Positions 1 to 10,127 are shown, numbered from the stretch's first letter. The stretch is 64,000 bases of DNA from MED-G78 sp964275345 (GCA_964275345.1 CAXYBK010000003.1:744001-808000); one strand, 5' to 3'. Program-made: numbers and translations. The notes: generated from the letters alone by a model not told the origin.

Positions 1-2
1 TA

Positions 3-1304
3 ACTGAAAACTACAGAACTTATGTAGTTAGTGGAACAAAGAAACAAAATATGCAACCTGGGACAACATACCTAATAGTTGCAGATTCTGTCACAGATAT
101 AGAAGATTTTAGAAACAGACTAGGCCAAACTGCATATAACTTAATTAAAAGAATCAATGAAGGAAGTTTTGTTGAAGAGTATTTTAATATTCTTGCGGTT
201 GAGCCCTTGCTTTTAGACGGAACTGATTCTTTTGTTGGCTTGTATACAGGTTGTTTAGATTGGGATACTTCAATATATTGTTGGGATTGGGATGTGCTTG
301 ATTCAAATGTAGCCTCTGCTTTCCCTGACGGTCCTTTACCTGACACCATTTCTATTCTTGCTGGTTTTTATGGAAGAGGTGTGGCAAGAGGCTATGTTAA
401 TGCACAACCTTTAGGTGGCTCTACTTCTTATATTGCTATGCATGAACTTGGTCATAGTCATGCTAATCTTGGTGATGAATATATAACAAGTGATGACAGA
501 GGTTTTGATATGAGTATTTATGCTGATTCGTCACCTAATACAACTACAATCAATGATCCTTATAATGTTAAATGGTCTCATTGGATTCAAGATAAAACTA
601 ATGTACCTGGCTATACAGAGGGAGCTTCTAGTAGTGGTGTGGGCTTATTTACAGGAACATATTATTCTTCAGATGCATCATGGAGACCTGAGGACTATAA
701 CGTAATGTATGGAGGAGACTACAATGGAAGTTGGGGAGTGCCTGAAAACTTTATCTCTCAATACGGCCCCATTAATACTGAAGCATTTGTTGCCCAAACT
801 ATTTCTAATCAATGTTTTAATCAATATGACAATTATGATAGTTGTCCTAATGTTTGGGATAGTATTTATTTAGTTGACCAAGATGGGATTGAGACGGATA
901 TTGACTACCTACAACAAAATGGTGGCTATACTTCAATAAAATACAATCTTAATAATGTTGAATTTAATACCAATAATATCCAACTCAATTGGTACGTTAA
1001 TGGTGTTCTTCAAGAAGACCTTGTGAATCAAACCGAAGTTACTTTTACGAAGCCTGAAAATGGTGGAGTAATGGAGTATTCATATAAAGCCACTGATACG
1101 CTAAATTTTATGACAGCGCCTGATGATATATTGTTAGATTCTGATAATTATGAAGGGTTTTTTAACAGTGAATACTATTGGAATACATCAATTGATTGGA
1201 CTGGCAGCTATCAAACGAATCCAACCAATAAAGCTGATTATGCAATAGGTTATATTGATGGGACTACTGGCGGCACTATTGGAATCAATTGGAGTAATTT
1301 ATGA
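3..1304 (+). CDS. Peptidase family M64 (IgA-peptidase-like) metalloprotease, 5' partial
   Basis: Secreted-type zinc metalloprotease. The frame is open to the window edge, so the N-terminus lies outside; the ATG at 51 is internal. The motif HELGHSHANLGDEY at about 441-482 gives the HExxH zinc site with the downstream N-L-x-D-E characteristic of family M64, and the stretch TYLIVADSVTDIEDF resembles the start of the M64 domain. The C-terminal part, about 150 residues rich in Asn and Tyr, looks like an extracellular beta domain. The stop overlaps the next gene by four bases (ATGA), so the two are probably translated together. The substrate is unknown; the IgA-peptidase name is only a family label. 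Confidence 0.85.
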   Translation, partial: TENYRTYVVSGTKKQNMQPGTTYLIVADSVTDIEDFRNRLGQTAYNLIKRINEGSFVEEYFNILAVEPLLLDGTDSFVGLYTGCLDWDTSIYCWDWDVLDSNVASAFPDGPLPDTISILAGFYGRGVARGYVNAQPLGGSTSYIAMHELGHSHANLGDEYITSDDRGFDMSIYADSSPNTTTINDPYNVKWSHWIQDKTNVPGYTEGASSSGVGLFTGTYYSSDASWRPEDYNVMYGGDYNGSWGVPENFISQYGPINTEAFVAQTISNQCFNQYDNYDSCPNVWDSIYLVDQDGIETDIDYLQQNGGYTSIKYNLNNVEFNTNNIQLNWYVNGVLQEDLVNQTEVTFTKPENGGVMEYSYKATDTLNFMTAPDDILLDSDNYEGFFNSEYYWNTSIDWTGSYQTNPTNKADYAIGYIDGTTGGTIGINWSNL

Positions 1305-1786
1305 TCAATCTCAAACAAATTTTTCTAGTAACATCTATTGTTATTCCTACTTTTGTTTATGCCAGCACTGATGATCTAATTCCAGGAAAACATCAAATTT
1401 TAAAAGATACTAAGGTAACCATTAATGATAATAAGTTTCATCAGGTAAAACTTTTTATGAAAGATGGAGTTTTTGAATTTAGATCAGTTGAATATAACAA
1501 ACTTATTCCAGGTTATCGTTTCAAAAAAGACCCTATAGAAATAGAAACATATGAAGCTGTATTTTTAGATTCTGAGGGTGAGCAGCTTTATCAAGTTAAT
1601 ATTGGTAATCCTTTATTAGTTAAAGCTCAGCACATTGGATTTGAAGATAGTGAATTCTTCTATGGATATGACAATCAAGCTAGCTTTTATATACCTTTTC
1701 CAAAGAATATTGAGCCCGATGCGGTTGTCATTTACAAAGATCTTTTGAATACTAAAGAGAAACTCCAAACAATTTTTATTAATTAA
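1301..1786 (+). CDS. Exported protein of unknown function
   Basis: 161 residues, family not recognised. The first about 21 residues form a typical Sec signal (MINLKQIFLV, then a hydrophobic run ending VYA-S), so the product should be periplasmic or secreted. The rest is beta-rich without cysteines or an obvious catalytic motif. It overlaps the upstream M64 peptidase by an ATGA junction, which suggests co-expression and perhaps a role as its partner or inhibitor. That role is inference from position only. Confidence 0.7.
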   Translation: MINLKQIFLVTSIVIPTFVYASTDDLIPGKHQILKDTKVTINDNKFHQVKLFMKDGVFEFRSVEYNKLIPGYRFKKDPIEIETYEAVFLDSEGEQLYQVNIGNPLLVKAQHIGFEDSEFFYGYDNQASFYIPFPKNIEPDAVVIYKDLLNTKEKLQTIFIN

Positions 1787-1871
1787 TTTTCTTTAGAGAT
1801 ATCTTAACTTTACCTTGGGTTTCTAATGATAGATAATACTGCTCCAGACCATATCAAATATGGTTAATAAT

Positions 1872-1947
1872 GCGGGAATAGCTCAGCTGGTAGAGCGCAA
1901 CCTTGCCAAGGTTGAGGTCGCGAGTTCGAACCTCGTTTCCCGCTCCA
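1872..1947 (+). tRNA. tRNA-Gly (anticodon GCC)
   Basis: A 76-base cloverleaf: acceptor GCGGGAA/TTCCCGC, D arm GCTC...GAGC, anticodon stem CAACC/GGTTG with loop TTGCCAA, T arm around TTCGAAC, and encoded CCA at 1945-1947. Anticodon GCC reads GGC and GGU glycine codons. Confidence 0.97.
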
Positions 1948-1994
1948 ATTTATATACTTTGACTGAATAAAAATTTCTATTTACTATCAAGTCT

Positions 1995-3332
1995 ATGAAT
2001 AAAATCTTTAGTCTTTTTTTAATTTCTTTTACTCTATTAGCTCATAATGAAGAAGATCCATTTAATGCATTTATCCATATAGATCTACCCAATTCAGGAC
2101 TGTTAGTAAATATAGGTATTAAAGACAATATAGATGTAAAGGGTATGATCACATCTGCAGGCTCATTGGCTCTATCTAATAACTATCCTAGTAGAGATGC
2201 TTTTTTAATCTCAAAATTAAAGTCATCAAATTACCATATCTATGGAAAAACAAATTTATCAGAATGGGCTAATTTTAGATCATTCAATTCGGTAAGTGGC
2301 TGGTCAAGTTTTGGAGGCCAAACTATTAATCCGCATGGAAAAAATAGAAATCCTTGTGGCTCAAGCTCAGGCTCAGCTGTTGCTGTTGCTAGCGGCATTT
2401 TAGATATTGCTATTGGAACTGAAACAAATGGATCAATATCTTGCCCAGCCTCAGTAAATGGAATTGTTGGGATGAAGCCATCCGTTGGCTTGGTTAGCAG
2501 AAGTGGCATAGTGCCAATCTCCTCAACTCAAGATACTGCAGGCCCTATGGGTAAGACGGTTATGATTGTGGCTAAAACATTAGAGGTTATTGCAGGGGAA
2601 GATCCATTAGATGCATCAACCCTTAATATACCTAATAATTTTGATTTTAATCTTTCAAAGAATTTAAACAAAAACTCTTTAAAAAATAAACGCTTTGGAT
2701 TATTAGACTCAGGATCAGATGATGAAGAGGGCCAAAAACTTTTAAATAAAATAACTAAAGTTATTACATCTCGTGGTGGTGATGTTGTTGAAATACAAGA
2801 TACAAGAGTCTATCCAGGTGAAGAGGAGTTTTTCTTATTATTATATGAATTTGAAAGAGACTTAGAGCTTTATCTTGGTGATACTAATACCCCATATAAA
2901 AATCTAAAAGATCTTATTGCTTTTAATATTGTTAATGAAGACTCAGTTATGCCTTATTTTAAACAAGAAATATTTGAAGCCAGTATTGAGGCCTCTTTAG
3001 ATGATGATAAATACATCGAAGTTCTTGCTACTCTTGAAAAAGTTAAAGAAGATTTTGATTCATTGCTTGATACATATAACTTAGATGCATTTGTTGGTCT
3101 TACCAGAAATCCAGCATGGGTTACTGACTATGAAAAGGGTGATGGTGGAGCTATGGAAGAGCAAAGAAGTTGGGGCAATGGTGGCTTTGCTGCTATAGCT
3201 GGTTATCCTCATATAACATTACCTTTAGGTAAAGTTGAAGGCTTGCCTGTTGGAGTTTCTTTTATAGGTACTAAATGGTCTGACAAGTCACTGCTTGAAT
3301 ATGCAGCTTCTTTTGAAAGGGCAAATAAATAG
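1995..3332 (+). CDS. Amidase signature family hydrolase, probably exported
   Basis: Serine amidohydrolase with the Ser-cisSer-Lys triad of the amidase signature family: Lys43 in GIKDN, Ser123 in CGSSSGSA and nucleophile Ser147 in ETNGSIS, the two serines spaced 24 residues as in GatA. The first about 17 residues (MNKIFSLFLISFTLLAH) look like a signal peptide, so it probably acts outside the cytoplasm rather than as GatA. At 445 residues it is slightly short for the family. The substrate cannot be read from sequence. It is monocistronic between a tRNA and a convergent oxidoreductase. Confidence 0.87.
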   Translation: MNKIFSLFLISFTLLAHNEEDPFNAFIHIDLPNSGLLVNIGIKDNIDVKGMITSAGSLALSNNYPSRDAFLISKLKSSNYHIYGKTNLSEWANFRSFNSVSGWSSFGGQTINPHGKNRNPCGSSSGSAVAVASGILDIAIGTETNGSISCPASVNGIVGMKPSVGLVSRSGIVPISSTQDTAGPMGKTVMIVAKTLEVIAGEDPLDASTLNIPNNFDFNLSKNLNKNSLKNKRFGLLDSGSDDEEGQKLLNKITKVITSRGGDVVEIQDTRVYPGEEEFFLLLYEFERDLELYLGDTNTPYKNLKDLIAFNIVNEDSVMPYFKQEIFEASIEASLDDDKYIEVLATLEKVKEDFDSLLDTYNLDAFVGLTRNPAWVTDYEKGDGGAMEEQRSWGNGGFAAIAGYPHITLPLGKVEGLPVGVSFIGTKWSDKSLLEYAASFERANK

Positions 3333-3356
3333 ACTTATTTATCTTTTAAAATTTCT

Positions 3357-4928
3357 CTAGCAGCATTCTTTACCAGGCAAACCGGTAACACCTCCACCAG
3401 GATGCGTACCTGACCCACACATATATAAAGATTTAAGAGGCCCTCTATAGTCTCCGTAGTTTAATAGAGGTCTCGCAGCCCACATTTGATCTAAAGTCAT
3501 ATGACCATGCATGATATCTCCTCCAATAAGCCCAAATTTTTCTTCTAAATCAAGTGGAGATAAAATCATAGTTCCTTCAATAGAGTTCTTAAAATTTGGA
3601 GCATATGCATTTACAGTATCAATAATGCATTCAGCGGCATCAAGGCGAGCATCATGCCAAGAGACACCATTTTTTAATGTAGGAGAAAATTGCTGACAAA
3701 ACAATGAGGCAACATGCTTACCTGCTGGAGCTAGGCTATCATCTAAAGTCGATGGTATAAGCATCTCAACAATTGGCTGTTTGGACCACCCATAATTTTT
3801 AGCATCAATAAATGCTTGATCCATATAATCTAAAGTTGGAGCTATAACAATTCCGCATTGATGGTGCTCTGCAACATCTTTACCAGGCAGTGATGTAAAG
3901 TCTGGAAGTTCTGATAAAGCCACATTCATCCTAAAAGTTCCTGAACCTGATTTATAACCATCCATGCTTCTATTAAATTCTTCATCTAAATCATTTTGAT
4001 CAATTAATTTTTTGTATAGAAGAGTTGGATTTAGATTAGATACAACTTTTGATGCATTAATAACATCACCATTCTCTAATTGAATACCTGTAACTCTTTT
4101 ACTATCAACCATAACTTTTTTAACTGGCGCATTAGTGGTTATCTTCACTCCAACATCCATACATGCTTGTTGCATAGCTTGAGTGATAGCACCCATTCCA
4201 CCTATAGCATGACCCCATGCTCCTTTCTCGCCATCAACTTCTCCAAAAACATGATGAAGTAGGACATAAGCAGAGCCTGGAGTATCAGGACTAGCATAGT
4301 TACCAACAATGGCATCAAAACCAAAAGCTGCTTTAATATGCTCGTTTTCAAACCATGAATCTAAGAAAGATCGAGCGCTTTTTGTAAAAAGATCATAAAC
4401 ATCTTTGTGGACCTGATTACCTTTTTTTACAATTGGCCAAGCTTGTAACGCTGCACCCATAAGAGCTTTAATGCCCTGTTTTGGATTTGGGGGAGTTTTA
4501 ATTGATAGGTCCCTAAGAACATCTGCTACCGCCTCAATGCGGTCATAGTAATCTGGAAGCCTGTCAGCATCTCTTTCTGAAAACTTTCTAAACTCAGCTT
4601 GAGTTTTTTCTAGACCACCACCCAATTTTAAATAACTAGTGTCATTAATAGGAAGAAAATTAGAGATGGGTCTTTTAACAACACTTAAACCATATTCTTT
4701 TAACTTCATATCACTTATAACTTGAGGATTAAGCAAACTAACCGTGTAACTTGCTACTGAGTTTCTAAAACCTGGATGGAATTCTTCTGTAACAGCAGCG
4801 CCACCAACAATATGTCTACGTTCAAAGATATGAACATTTAGTCCAGCCTTAGCAAGATAATAAGCACATACGAGCCCGTTATGACCTGCGCCGATAATCA
4901 AAGCATCAATATTTTTCTTATGAATCAT
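3357..4928 (-). CDS. FAD-dependent oxidoreductase, phytoene desaturase/PYROXD2-like; C-terminus frameshifted
   Basis: The N-terminal Rossmann motif (ALIIGAGHNGLVCAYYLAKAG, residues about 9-29) and the C-terminal FAD motif GSGTHPGGGVTGLPG mark an amine-oxidase/phytoene-desaturase-type flavoprotein of the PYROXD2 group. A carotenoid role is not implied. At the 3' end the family's usual GKNAAREIL continuation is present, but in another frame: removing the base at 3368 restores GKN-AAREILKDK with a stop at 3335-3337. As written the protein ends ...GKECC. This is either a sequencing indel or a very mild C-terminal change. It stands alone, convergent with the amidase. Confidence 0.87.
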   Translation of the reverse strand: MIHKKNIDALIIGAGHNGLVCAYYLAKAGLNVHIFERRHIVGGAAVTEEFHPGFRNSVASYTVSLLNPQVISDMKLKEYGLSVVKRPISNFLPINDTSYLKLGGGLEKTQAEFRKFSERDADRLPDYYDRIEAVADVLRDLSIKTPPNPKQGIKALMGAALQAWPIVKKGNQVHKDVYDLFTKSARSFLDSWFENEHIKAAFGFDAIVGNYASPDTPGSAYVLLHHVFGEVDGEKGAWGHAIGGMGAITQAMQQACMDVGVKITTNAPVKKVMVDSKRVTGIQLENGDVINASKVVSNLNPTLLYKKLIDQNDLDEEFNRSMDGYKSGSGTFRMNVALSELPDFTSLPGKDVAEHHQCGIVIAPTLDYMDQAFIDAKNYGWSKQPIVEMLIPSTLDDSLAPAGKHVASLFCQQFSPTLKNGVSWHDARLDAAECIIDTVNAYAPNFKNSIEGTMILSPLDLEEKFGLIGGDIMHGHMTLDQMWAARPLLNYGDYRGPLKSLYMCGSGTHPGGGVTGLPGKECC

Positions 4929-5008
4929 ATAATAATTATAAATTATTTAATGGGGATTTAATCAGTTCAAATGTTTTATAGACTTACTAGCTTGTATATA
5001 ATTCTGTT

Positions 5009-7243
5009 ATGAATATTTTTACAAAACTTGTCTCATTATTAAAATCTGAAACAGAAATGGTTCCAAATCCTATAGATGATTCAGCGAGAGTTAAATATGG
5101 CAATCTTCATGTTTCAAAAGAACTTGATAATTTTTTAAGAGAAGAGCTGGCTCCCGGTATTAATATTCAGCCTAGTCTTTTTTGGAAATCGCTTGAATCA
5201 ATTTTAAATACATTTGGTCCTAAAAATCTTGAACTCTTGGCGAAAAGAGAGTCTTTACAGAAACAAATTGATAATTGGCATTTAGAAAGAAAAGGCCAAG
5301 AGCATAATGCACCTGAATATAAGAACTTTCTTAAAGAAATAGGTTATCTGCTTGAAGAGGGCGATGATTTTTCTATTGAAACTTGTGATGTAGACCCAGA
5401 GATCAAAACCATTGCAGGACCTCAACTGGTTGTTCCTGTTTCCAATGCTAGATTTGCTTTAAATGCTGCTAATGCGCGCTGGGGAAGTCTTTATGACGCT
5501 TTATATGGTACTGATGTTATATCTGAAGAGGATGGCGCTGAAAGAGCTGGAGGCTATAATCCAGCAAGAGGAAACAAAGTTATCGCCTTTGCTAAAAACT
5601 TTTTAAATGAAACTGTGCCCCTTAAGAATGGATCATATGAAGATGCAATTAGCTTTATGATTTTAGGTGAAAGCCTCCAGGTTGAATTATCTGATGGCAC
5701 CAGATCGGAATTAAAAGACATCAATCAATATATAGGTTATGCAGGAGATGCTAGTCATCCAACAGGCATCTTGTTTAAAAATAATAATTTACATCTTGAA
5801 GTTCAGATCGATAAAGATCACAACATAGGAATGGAAGATCCTGCAGGTATTAAGGATGTATTGGTAGAGTCTGCTATTACTACTATTCAAGATTGTGAGG
5901 ATTCAGTAGCAGCTGTAGATGCAGCTGATAAAGTTATTGTTTATAGAAACTGGTTAGGACTTATGAAAGGTGATTTAAAAGAATCTTTTATGAAAGGTGG
6001 ATCTGAAATGACTCGATCGCTTAATCCAGATAGAGGTTATACAACCAAAGACAATAAAAAATTAAATCTACCAGGAAGAAGTTTAATGCTAGTTAGGAAT
6101 GTAGGTCACCTCATGACTAATCCAGCAGTACTTGACAAAGATGGTAATGAAATTCCTGAAGGAATTCTTGATGCTATGTTTACTATTTGTATATCTAAAC
6201 ATGATCTAGAGAGAACTGGTAATTATTCTAATTCACGAAAAGGTAGCATTTATATAGTTAAGCCAAAGATGCATGGACCTAAGGAAGTTAAATTTACTTG
6301 CGACCTCTTTGCAGCAGTTGAAAAAGAATTAAGTATCAAGCCTCTCAGTGTAAAAGTTGGGATTATGGATGAGGAGAGGAGGACTACTGTAAACCTTAAA
6401 GAATGTATTAGGATAGCCAAGGATAGAGTTATTTTTATCAATACTGGATTCTTAGATAGAACCGGAGATGAGATACATACAAGTATGGAAGCGGGTCCCA
6501 TGATCCCAAAAGCTGAAATGAAACAACAACCATGGATTTCTGCTTATGAAGACTGGAACGTTGATACTGGATTACAAACCGGGTTTAAAGGTAAGGCGCA
6601 AATAGGTAAGGGGATGTGGGCAATGCCTGATGAAATGTTAGAAATGTATAACACTAAAGCAATGCATCCTAGTGCTGGAGCTAACTGTGCTTGGGTTCCT
6701 TCTCCAACTGCTGCATCACTTCATGTTATTCATTATCATCAAATACTTGTTTCAAGCGAACAAGAATCAATTGCTTTAAGACCTAAAGCTAGTCTTGATG
6801 ACATTCTTACTATTCCGGTGATGTCAGATCCAGAGACTTTATCAGCAGAGAACATTCAAACAGAATTAGATAATAATGCTCAAGGCATTCTAGGCTATGT
6901 TGTTAGATGGATTGATAGCGGTGTTGGTTGTTCGAAAGTTCCAGATATTAATAATGTTGGATTAATGGAAGACAGAGCTACTTGTAGAATATCAAGTCAA
7001 CATATTGCTAATTGGTTGCATCATGATTTATGTTCAGAAGATCAAGTTATAGAGACGATGAAAAAAATGGCTGTGATTGTTGATGAGCAAAATGCTGGTG
7101 ATAGTACCTATAAGAATATGGCGCCTAGTTTTGATGGGGCTGCATTTATAGCTGCTTGTGATCTTGCTATCGAAGGAAGAACGCAACCAAGTGGTTATAC
7201 TGAGCCCATACTTCACGCAAAAAGATTAGAGTTTAAGGCCTAG
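5009..7243 (+). CDS. glcB: Malate synthase G
   Basis: Condenses glyoxylate and acetyl-CoA to malate in the glyoxylate shunt. 744 residues, close to the usual G-isoform length of about 720-730. Signature regions are visible: DCEDSVAAVDAADK with the following RNWLGLMKGDL, and the C-terminal block MHPSAGANCAWVPSPTAASLH, which carries the conserved cysteine. No isocitrate lyase lies nearby. The DUF1330 gene begins one base after the stop, so both are likely on one message. Start ATG 5009 agrees with the family N-terminus. Confidence 0.96.
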   Translation: MNIFTKLVSLLKSETEMVPNPIDDSARVKYGNLHVSKELDNFLREELAPGINIQPSLFWKSLESILNTFGPKNLELLAKRESLQKQIDNWHLERKGQEHNAPEYKNFLKEIGYLLEEGDDFSIETCDVDPEIKTIAGPQLVVPVSNARFALNAANARWGSLYDALYGTDVISEEDGAERAGGYNPARGNKVIAFAKNFLNETVPLKNGSYEDAISFMILGESLQVELSDGTRSELKDINQYIGYAGDASHPTGILFKNNNLHLEVQIDKDHNIGMEDPAGIKDVLVESAITTIQDCEDSVAAVDAADKVIVYRNWLGLMKGDLKESFMKGGSEMTRSLNPDRGYTTKDNKKLNLPGRSLMLVRNVGHLMTNPAVLDKDGNEIPEGILDAMFTICISKHDLERTGNYSNSRKGSIYIVKPKMHGPKEVKFTCDLFAAVEKELSIKPLSVKVGIMDEERRTTVNLKECIRIAKDRVIFINTGFLDRTGDEIHTSMEAGPMIPKAEMKQQPWISAYEDWNVDTGLQTGFKGKAQIGKGMWAMPDEMLEMYNTKAMHPSAGANCAWVPSPTAASLHVIHYHQILVSSEQESIALRPKASLDDILTIPVMSDPETLSAENIQTELDNNAQGILGYVVRWIDSGVGCSKVPDINNVGLMEDRATCRISSQHIANWLHHDLCSEDQVIETMKKMAVIVDEQNAGDSTYKNMAPSFDGAAFIAACDLAIEGRTQPSGYTEPILHAKRLEFKA

Positions 7244-7244
7244 T

Positions 7245-7532
7245 ATGAAGGGTTACTGGGTTGCAAGATGTCATATTACTGATGGAGATGAGTATTCAAA
7301 ATACGCTGCTTTAGCTGGTCCAATTATAGAGAGCTTTGGTGGAATCTTTCTTGTGCGCGGCGGGAATCAGTTAGAGGTAGAGGGAGGAATATACGAAAGA
7401 ACAGTTCTTGTAGAATTTGAAAACATTCAAACAGCCGAAGCATGTTATAAATCAGAAGCTTACCAAGAAGCTCTTAAAAATCATGTTATAAATTCAGCAA
7501 TCAGGCATGTTGTCTTGGTTGAAGGCGTCTAA
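7245..7532 (+). CDS. DUF1330 family protein
   Basis: 95 residues in the ferredoxin-like dimeric alpha/beta-barrel pattern of DUF1330: an N-terminal strand (GYWVARCHI), a helix with Y-x-K-Y, a FGGxFLVRGG strand, then E-R-T-V-L-V-E-F and A-x-x-x-Y-x-S-x-x-Y. The biochemical function of the family is not established. Placement one base after glcB suggests an accessory role in the same metabolic state (inference). Confidence 0.88.
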   Translation: MKGYWVARCHITDGDEYSKYAALAGPIIESFGGIFLVRGGNQLEVEGGIYERTVLVEFENIQTAEACYKSEAYQEALKNHVINSAIRHVVLVEGV

Positions 7533-7597
7533 GACAAAGCATATAAACTAATCTTATATTTATTATTTTTTTTTAATTAATGTAATATGCTCTAATC

Positions 7598-9010
7598 ATG
7601 AGCTTTACTAGAACTAAAATAATATGCACAGTTGGTCCTTCAACTCAAAGCATAGCTACTCTTCGAAAACTGCATAAAGAAGGAATGAATGTTGTGAGAA
7701 TTAATATGTCTCATGCAAATCACAAATCTGCTTTATCAACTATTACTAAAGTAAATAAAATTAACTCCAACTTAAAAGATGGAGCAACTCCCATTGCAGT
7801 TTTATTAGATACTCAAGGTCCAGAAATTAGAACAGGTGATACCTCGATGCCGCTTGATCTGGTTACAGGCGATGAGGTAAAACTTACAGTAAGAGATCAA
7901 ATTGATGTTGAAACATCTTCTATACAAATAAATTACAAGGATTTAATTAGCAGCGTAACTTCTGGATCAAAGATAACAGTTGATAATGGGCTTATAAATT
8001 TTGAAGTCCTCTCAAAAGATGAAGATACTTTATTATGTAAAGTGTTGGATGGTGGAAAATTAGGCAGTAAAAGGCATGTAAATTTACCTGGAGTGAGAGT
8101 TAATCTTCCCTCTATTACAACAAAGGATTTAGAAGACATTGATTTTGGAATAAAAAATAAGGTTGATTTTATTGCACTTTCATTTGTTAGAGGCCCTGAT
8201 GATCTTGAGAAGCTTAGAAGTATTTTAAAAAAGAAAGCATCGTCTGCAAAAATAATTGCGAAGATAGAAAATCAAGAAGGCTTAGATAATATTCATCAAA
8301 TTTGCCAAGCTTCTGATGGAGTTATGGTTGCAAGAGGTGATTTAGGCATCGAAACTAATCTAGCTGATTTACCAAATATACAAAGAAGAATTATGTATGC
8401 TTGCGCTAAATGGGGAAAACGTTCAATTGTAGCAACGCATTTGCTTGAATCCATGATTAATAATCCAACTCCAACTCGAGCAGAGGTAACAGATATTGCA
8501 AATGCCATATACGAGGGCTCTGATGCAATAATGCTTTCAGGTGAAACAAGTATAGGAAAATACCCTGTTGAGTGTGTTAGATTCATGAAATCTATTGCAA
8601 CAAGAACCGAAAAGTTTAAAACTTTAGGTTACGAAGAAAACCTAACAGCAGATTCTGATTGGCAACATCTTGGGGTTGCTGCAAATCAATTAGCTCAATC
8701 TATTAAAGCGGATGGAATTATAGCTATTACAAGAACTGGCTATACTGCCAATGTAGTTTCAAATGCAAAACCTTTTGAAATACCAATTTTTTGCTTTACT
8801 AGCAATCAATCTACATTTAAAAGTCTTTCATTGGTTGGCTCTACCCAAGCTCATCTTCTTAAAAGTATTTCAAATCATGACAAAACAGTTGCATTAATAA
8901 CAAAAAAACTTAAAAGTTATTATCCTGACAAAAACAACCTTAAATTTGTAATGATTTCTGGTATTTTTTCAGAAAAACACTCAGAAGCAATCCAAGTTAT
9001 TAATATTTAA
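7598..9010 (+). CDS. pyk: Pyruvate kinase
   Basis: Converts phosphoenolpyruvate and ADP to pyruvate and ATP. The 470-residue length is standard. N-terminal TKIICTVGPST and VVRINMSHA, catalytic-lysine region AKIENQEGLDNI, metal/substrate block GVMVARGDLGIE and signature IMLSGETSIGKYPVE are all present. The C-terminal third is the allosteric domain. The stop codon overlaps the stop of the convergent LacI-type gene. It precedes a glucoside uptake cassette, but nothing shows that they are co-regulated. Confidence 0.96.
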   Translation: MSFTRTKIICTVGPSTQSIATLRKLHKEGMNVVRINMSHANHKSALSTITKVNKINSNLKDGATPIAVLLDTQGPEIRTGDTSMPLDLVTGDEVKLTVRDQIDVETSSIQINYKDLISSVTSGSKITVDNGLINFEVLSKDEDTLLCKVLDGGKLGSKRHVNLPGVRVNLPSITTKDLEDIDFGIKNKVDFIALSFVRGPDDLEKLRSILKKKASSAKIIAKIENQEGLDNIHQICQASDGVMVARGDLGIETNLADLPNIQRRIMYACAKWGKRSIVATHLLESMINNPTPTRAEVTDIANAIYEGSDAIMLSGETSIGKYPVECVRFMKSIATRTEKFKTLGYEENLTADSDWQHLGVAANQLAQSIKADGIIAITRTGYTANVVSNAKPFEIPIFCFTSNQSTFKSLSLVGSTQAHLLKSISNHDKTVALITKKLKSYYPDKNNLKFVMISGIFSEKHSEAIQVINI

Positions 9011-10029
9011 TTTATTTTTTTTACTGACTCTCTGAATATAAGCTCAGAGCCAAACACCTTATTTACATTCTTTTTTTCAGATTTATTTGAAATATTATCT
9101 ATAAGTATTTGAGCTGCAGATGAAGCCATCTCTTTAATAGGCTGAGCAATCGTTGTAATAGATGGCCAGGCTTGACTAGCAGTAGGGGAGTTATCAAATC
9201 CTACCAATGAGATATCATTTGGTATATTAATTTTTGCTTTATGCGCAGCCTTCAATACTCCTGCAGCCATAGCATCATTCGATGCAAAGATTGCAGTTAC
9301 TTTTGATGCGCCTTTTTTGAGAAGTTGTTTAGCAGCAATCTCTCCAGAATCAAAAGAGAAATCACCCTCGGTAATATTTTCTTGTTTGATTTCAATATTA
9401 TTATCAGACAAAGCATCAAGATATCCATCCAATCTATGTTGGGTTGCTCCATGATCTTTATGGCCTTTTATAAAACCAATTTCTTTATGGCCTTGCTTAA
9501 TAAGATGGCAGGTCATGCTGTAGGTAGCCTTAAAGTCATCTGATGAAACACATAATGGGTTTGATGTTAATAATCCTGGCGATACAACACATAAAGGAAT
9601 CTTTAACTGAAGATTTCTCACCAATTCTTTCATATCGCTTATAGGGGGTGTAAGAATAAGTCCATCAAGATTTGTTCTCTTAGCAAATTCTATTAATTTC
9701 TCTGTAAGATCTTTTTCTTTGTGATTACATGGAAACAGAACAACGCTAAATCCATTTTTGGCACATGTTTCTAAAACGCCTGACTGAATATCTGATAAAT
9801 AAAATTTATCAGGATTATCGTAAACCAAGCCTATCAAAAAAGATTTTTTAGATCTTAAACCTTGTGCAGCTTTATTTGGATTGTAGTCAAGAGCTTTTAT
9901 GGACTTTAAGACTTTAGATTTAGTAGTTTTAGAAACACCATATTCATTATTTATAACTCTTGAAACTGTTTTAATTGAGACCAGTGAATGACTCGCTACA
10001 TCTTTAATGGTGGCTTTCTTATTTTCCAT
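9007..10029 (-). CDS. LacI-family transcriptional regulator
   Basis: N-terminal helix-turn-helix (ATIKDVASHSLVSIKTVSRVIN) and hinge-type helix (NKAAQGLRSKKS), followed by a periplasmic-binding-like effector domain (LVYDNP..., FASNDAMAAGVLKAA, DISLVGFDNSP). I start it at ATG 10029 (MENKKATIKDVA), since LacI proteins begin just before the HTH; ATGs exist 12 and 33 bases upstream, without a better ribosome site. It is divergent from the symporter, GH3 and glucokinase operon, so it most likely controls that operon in response to a glucoside or glucose derivative (inference). Confidence 0.9.
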   Translation of the reverse strand: MENKKATIKDVASHSLVSIKTVSRVINNEYGVSKTTKSKVLKSIKALDYNPNKAAQGLRSKKSFLIGLVYDNPDKFYLSDIQSGVLETCAKNGFSVVLFPCNHKEKDLTEKLIEFAKRTNLDGLILTPPISDMKELVRNLQLKIPLCVVSPGLLTSNPLCVSSDDFKATYSMTCHLIKQGHKEIGFIKGHKDHGATQHRLDGYLDALSDNNIEIKQENITEGDFSFDSGEIAAKQLLKKGASKVTAIFASNDAMAAGVLKAAHKAKINIPNDISLVGFDNSPTASQAWPSITTIAQPIKEMASSAAQILIDNISNKSEKKNVNKVFGSELIFRESVKKIN

Positions 10030-10127
10030 ACTCAATATCATACAAGAATTATCACTTACCAAAAAAGCTTTACTGCATATATTTTTTTATGCTTGACTCT
10101 CTCTAAATATTTATAAATTTGATACAA

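Noticed and set aside
1848..1864. Seven-pair inverted repeat ACCATAT/ATATGGT before tRNA-Gly as a terminator
   Set aside because: No T run follows on either strand; it is AT-rich and may be chance.
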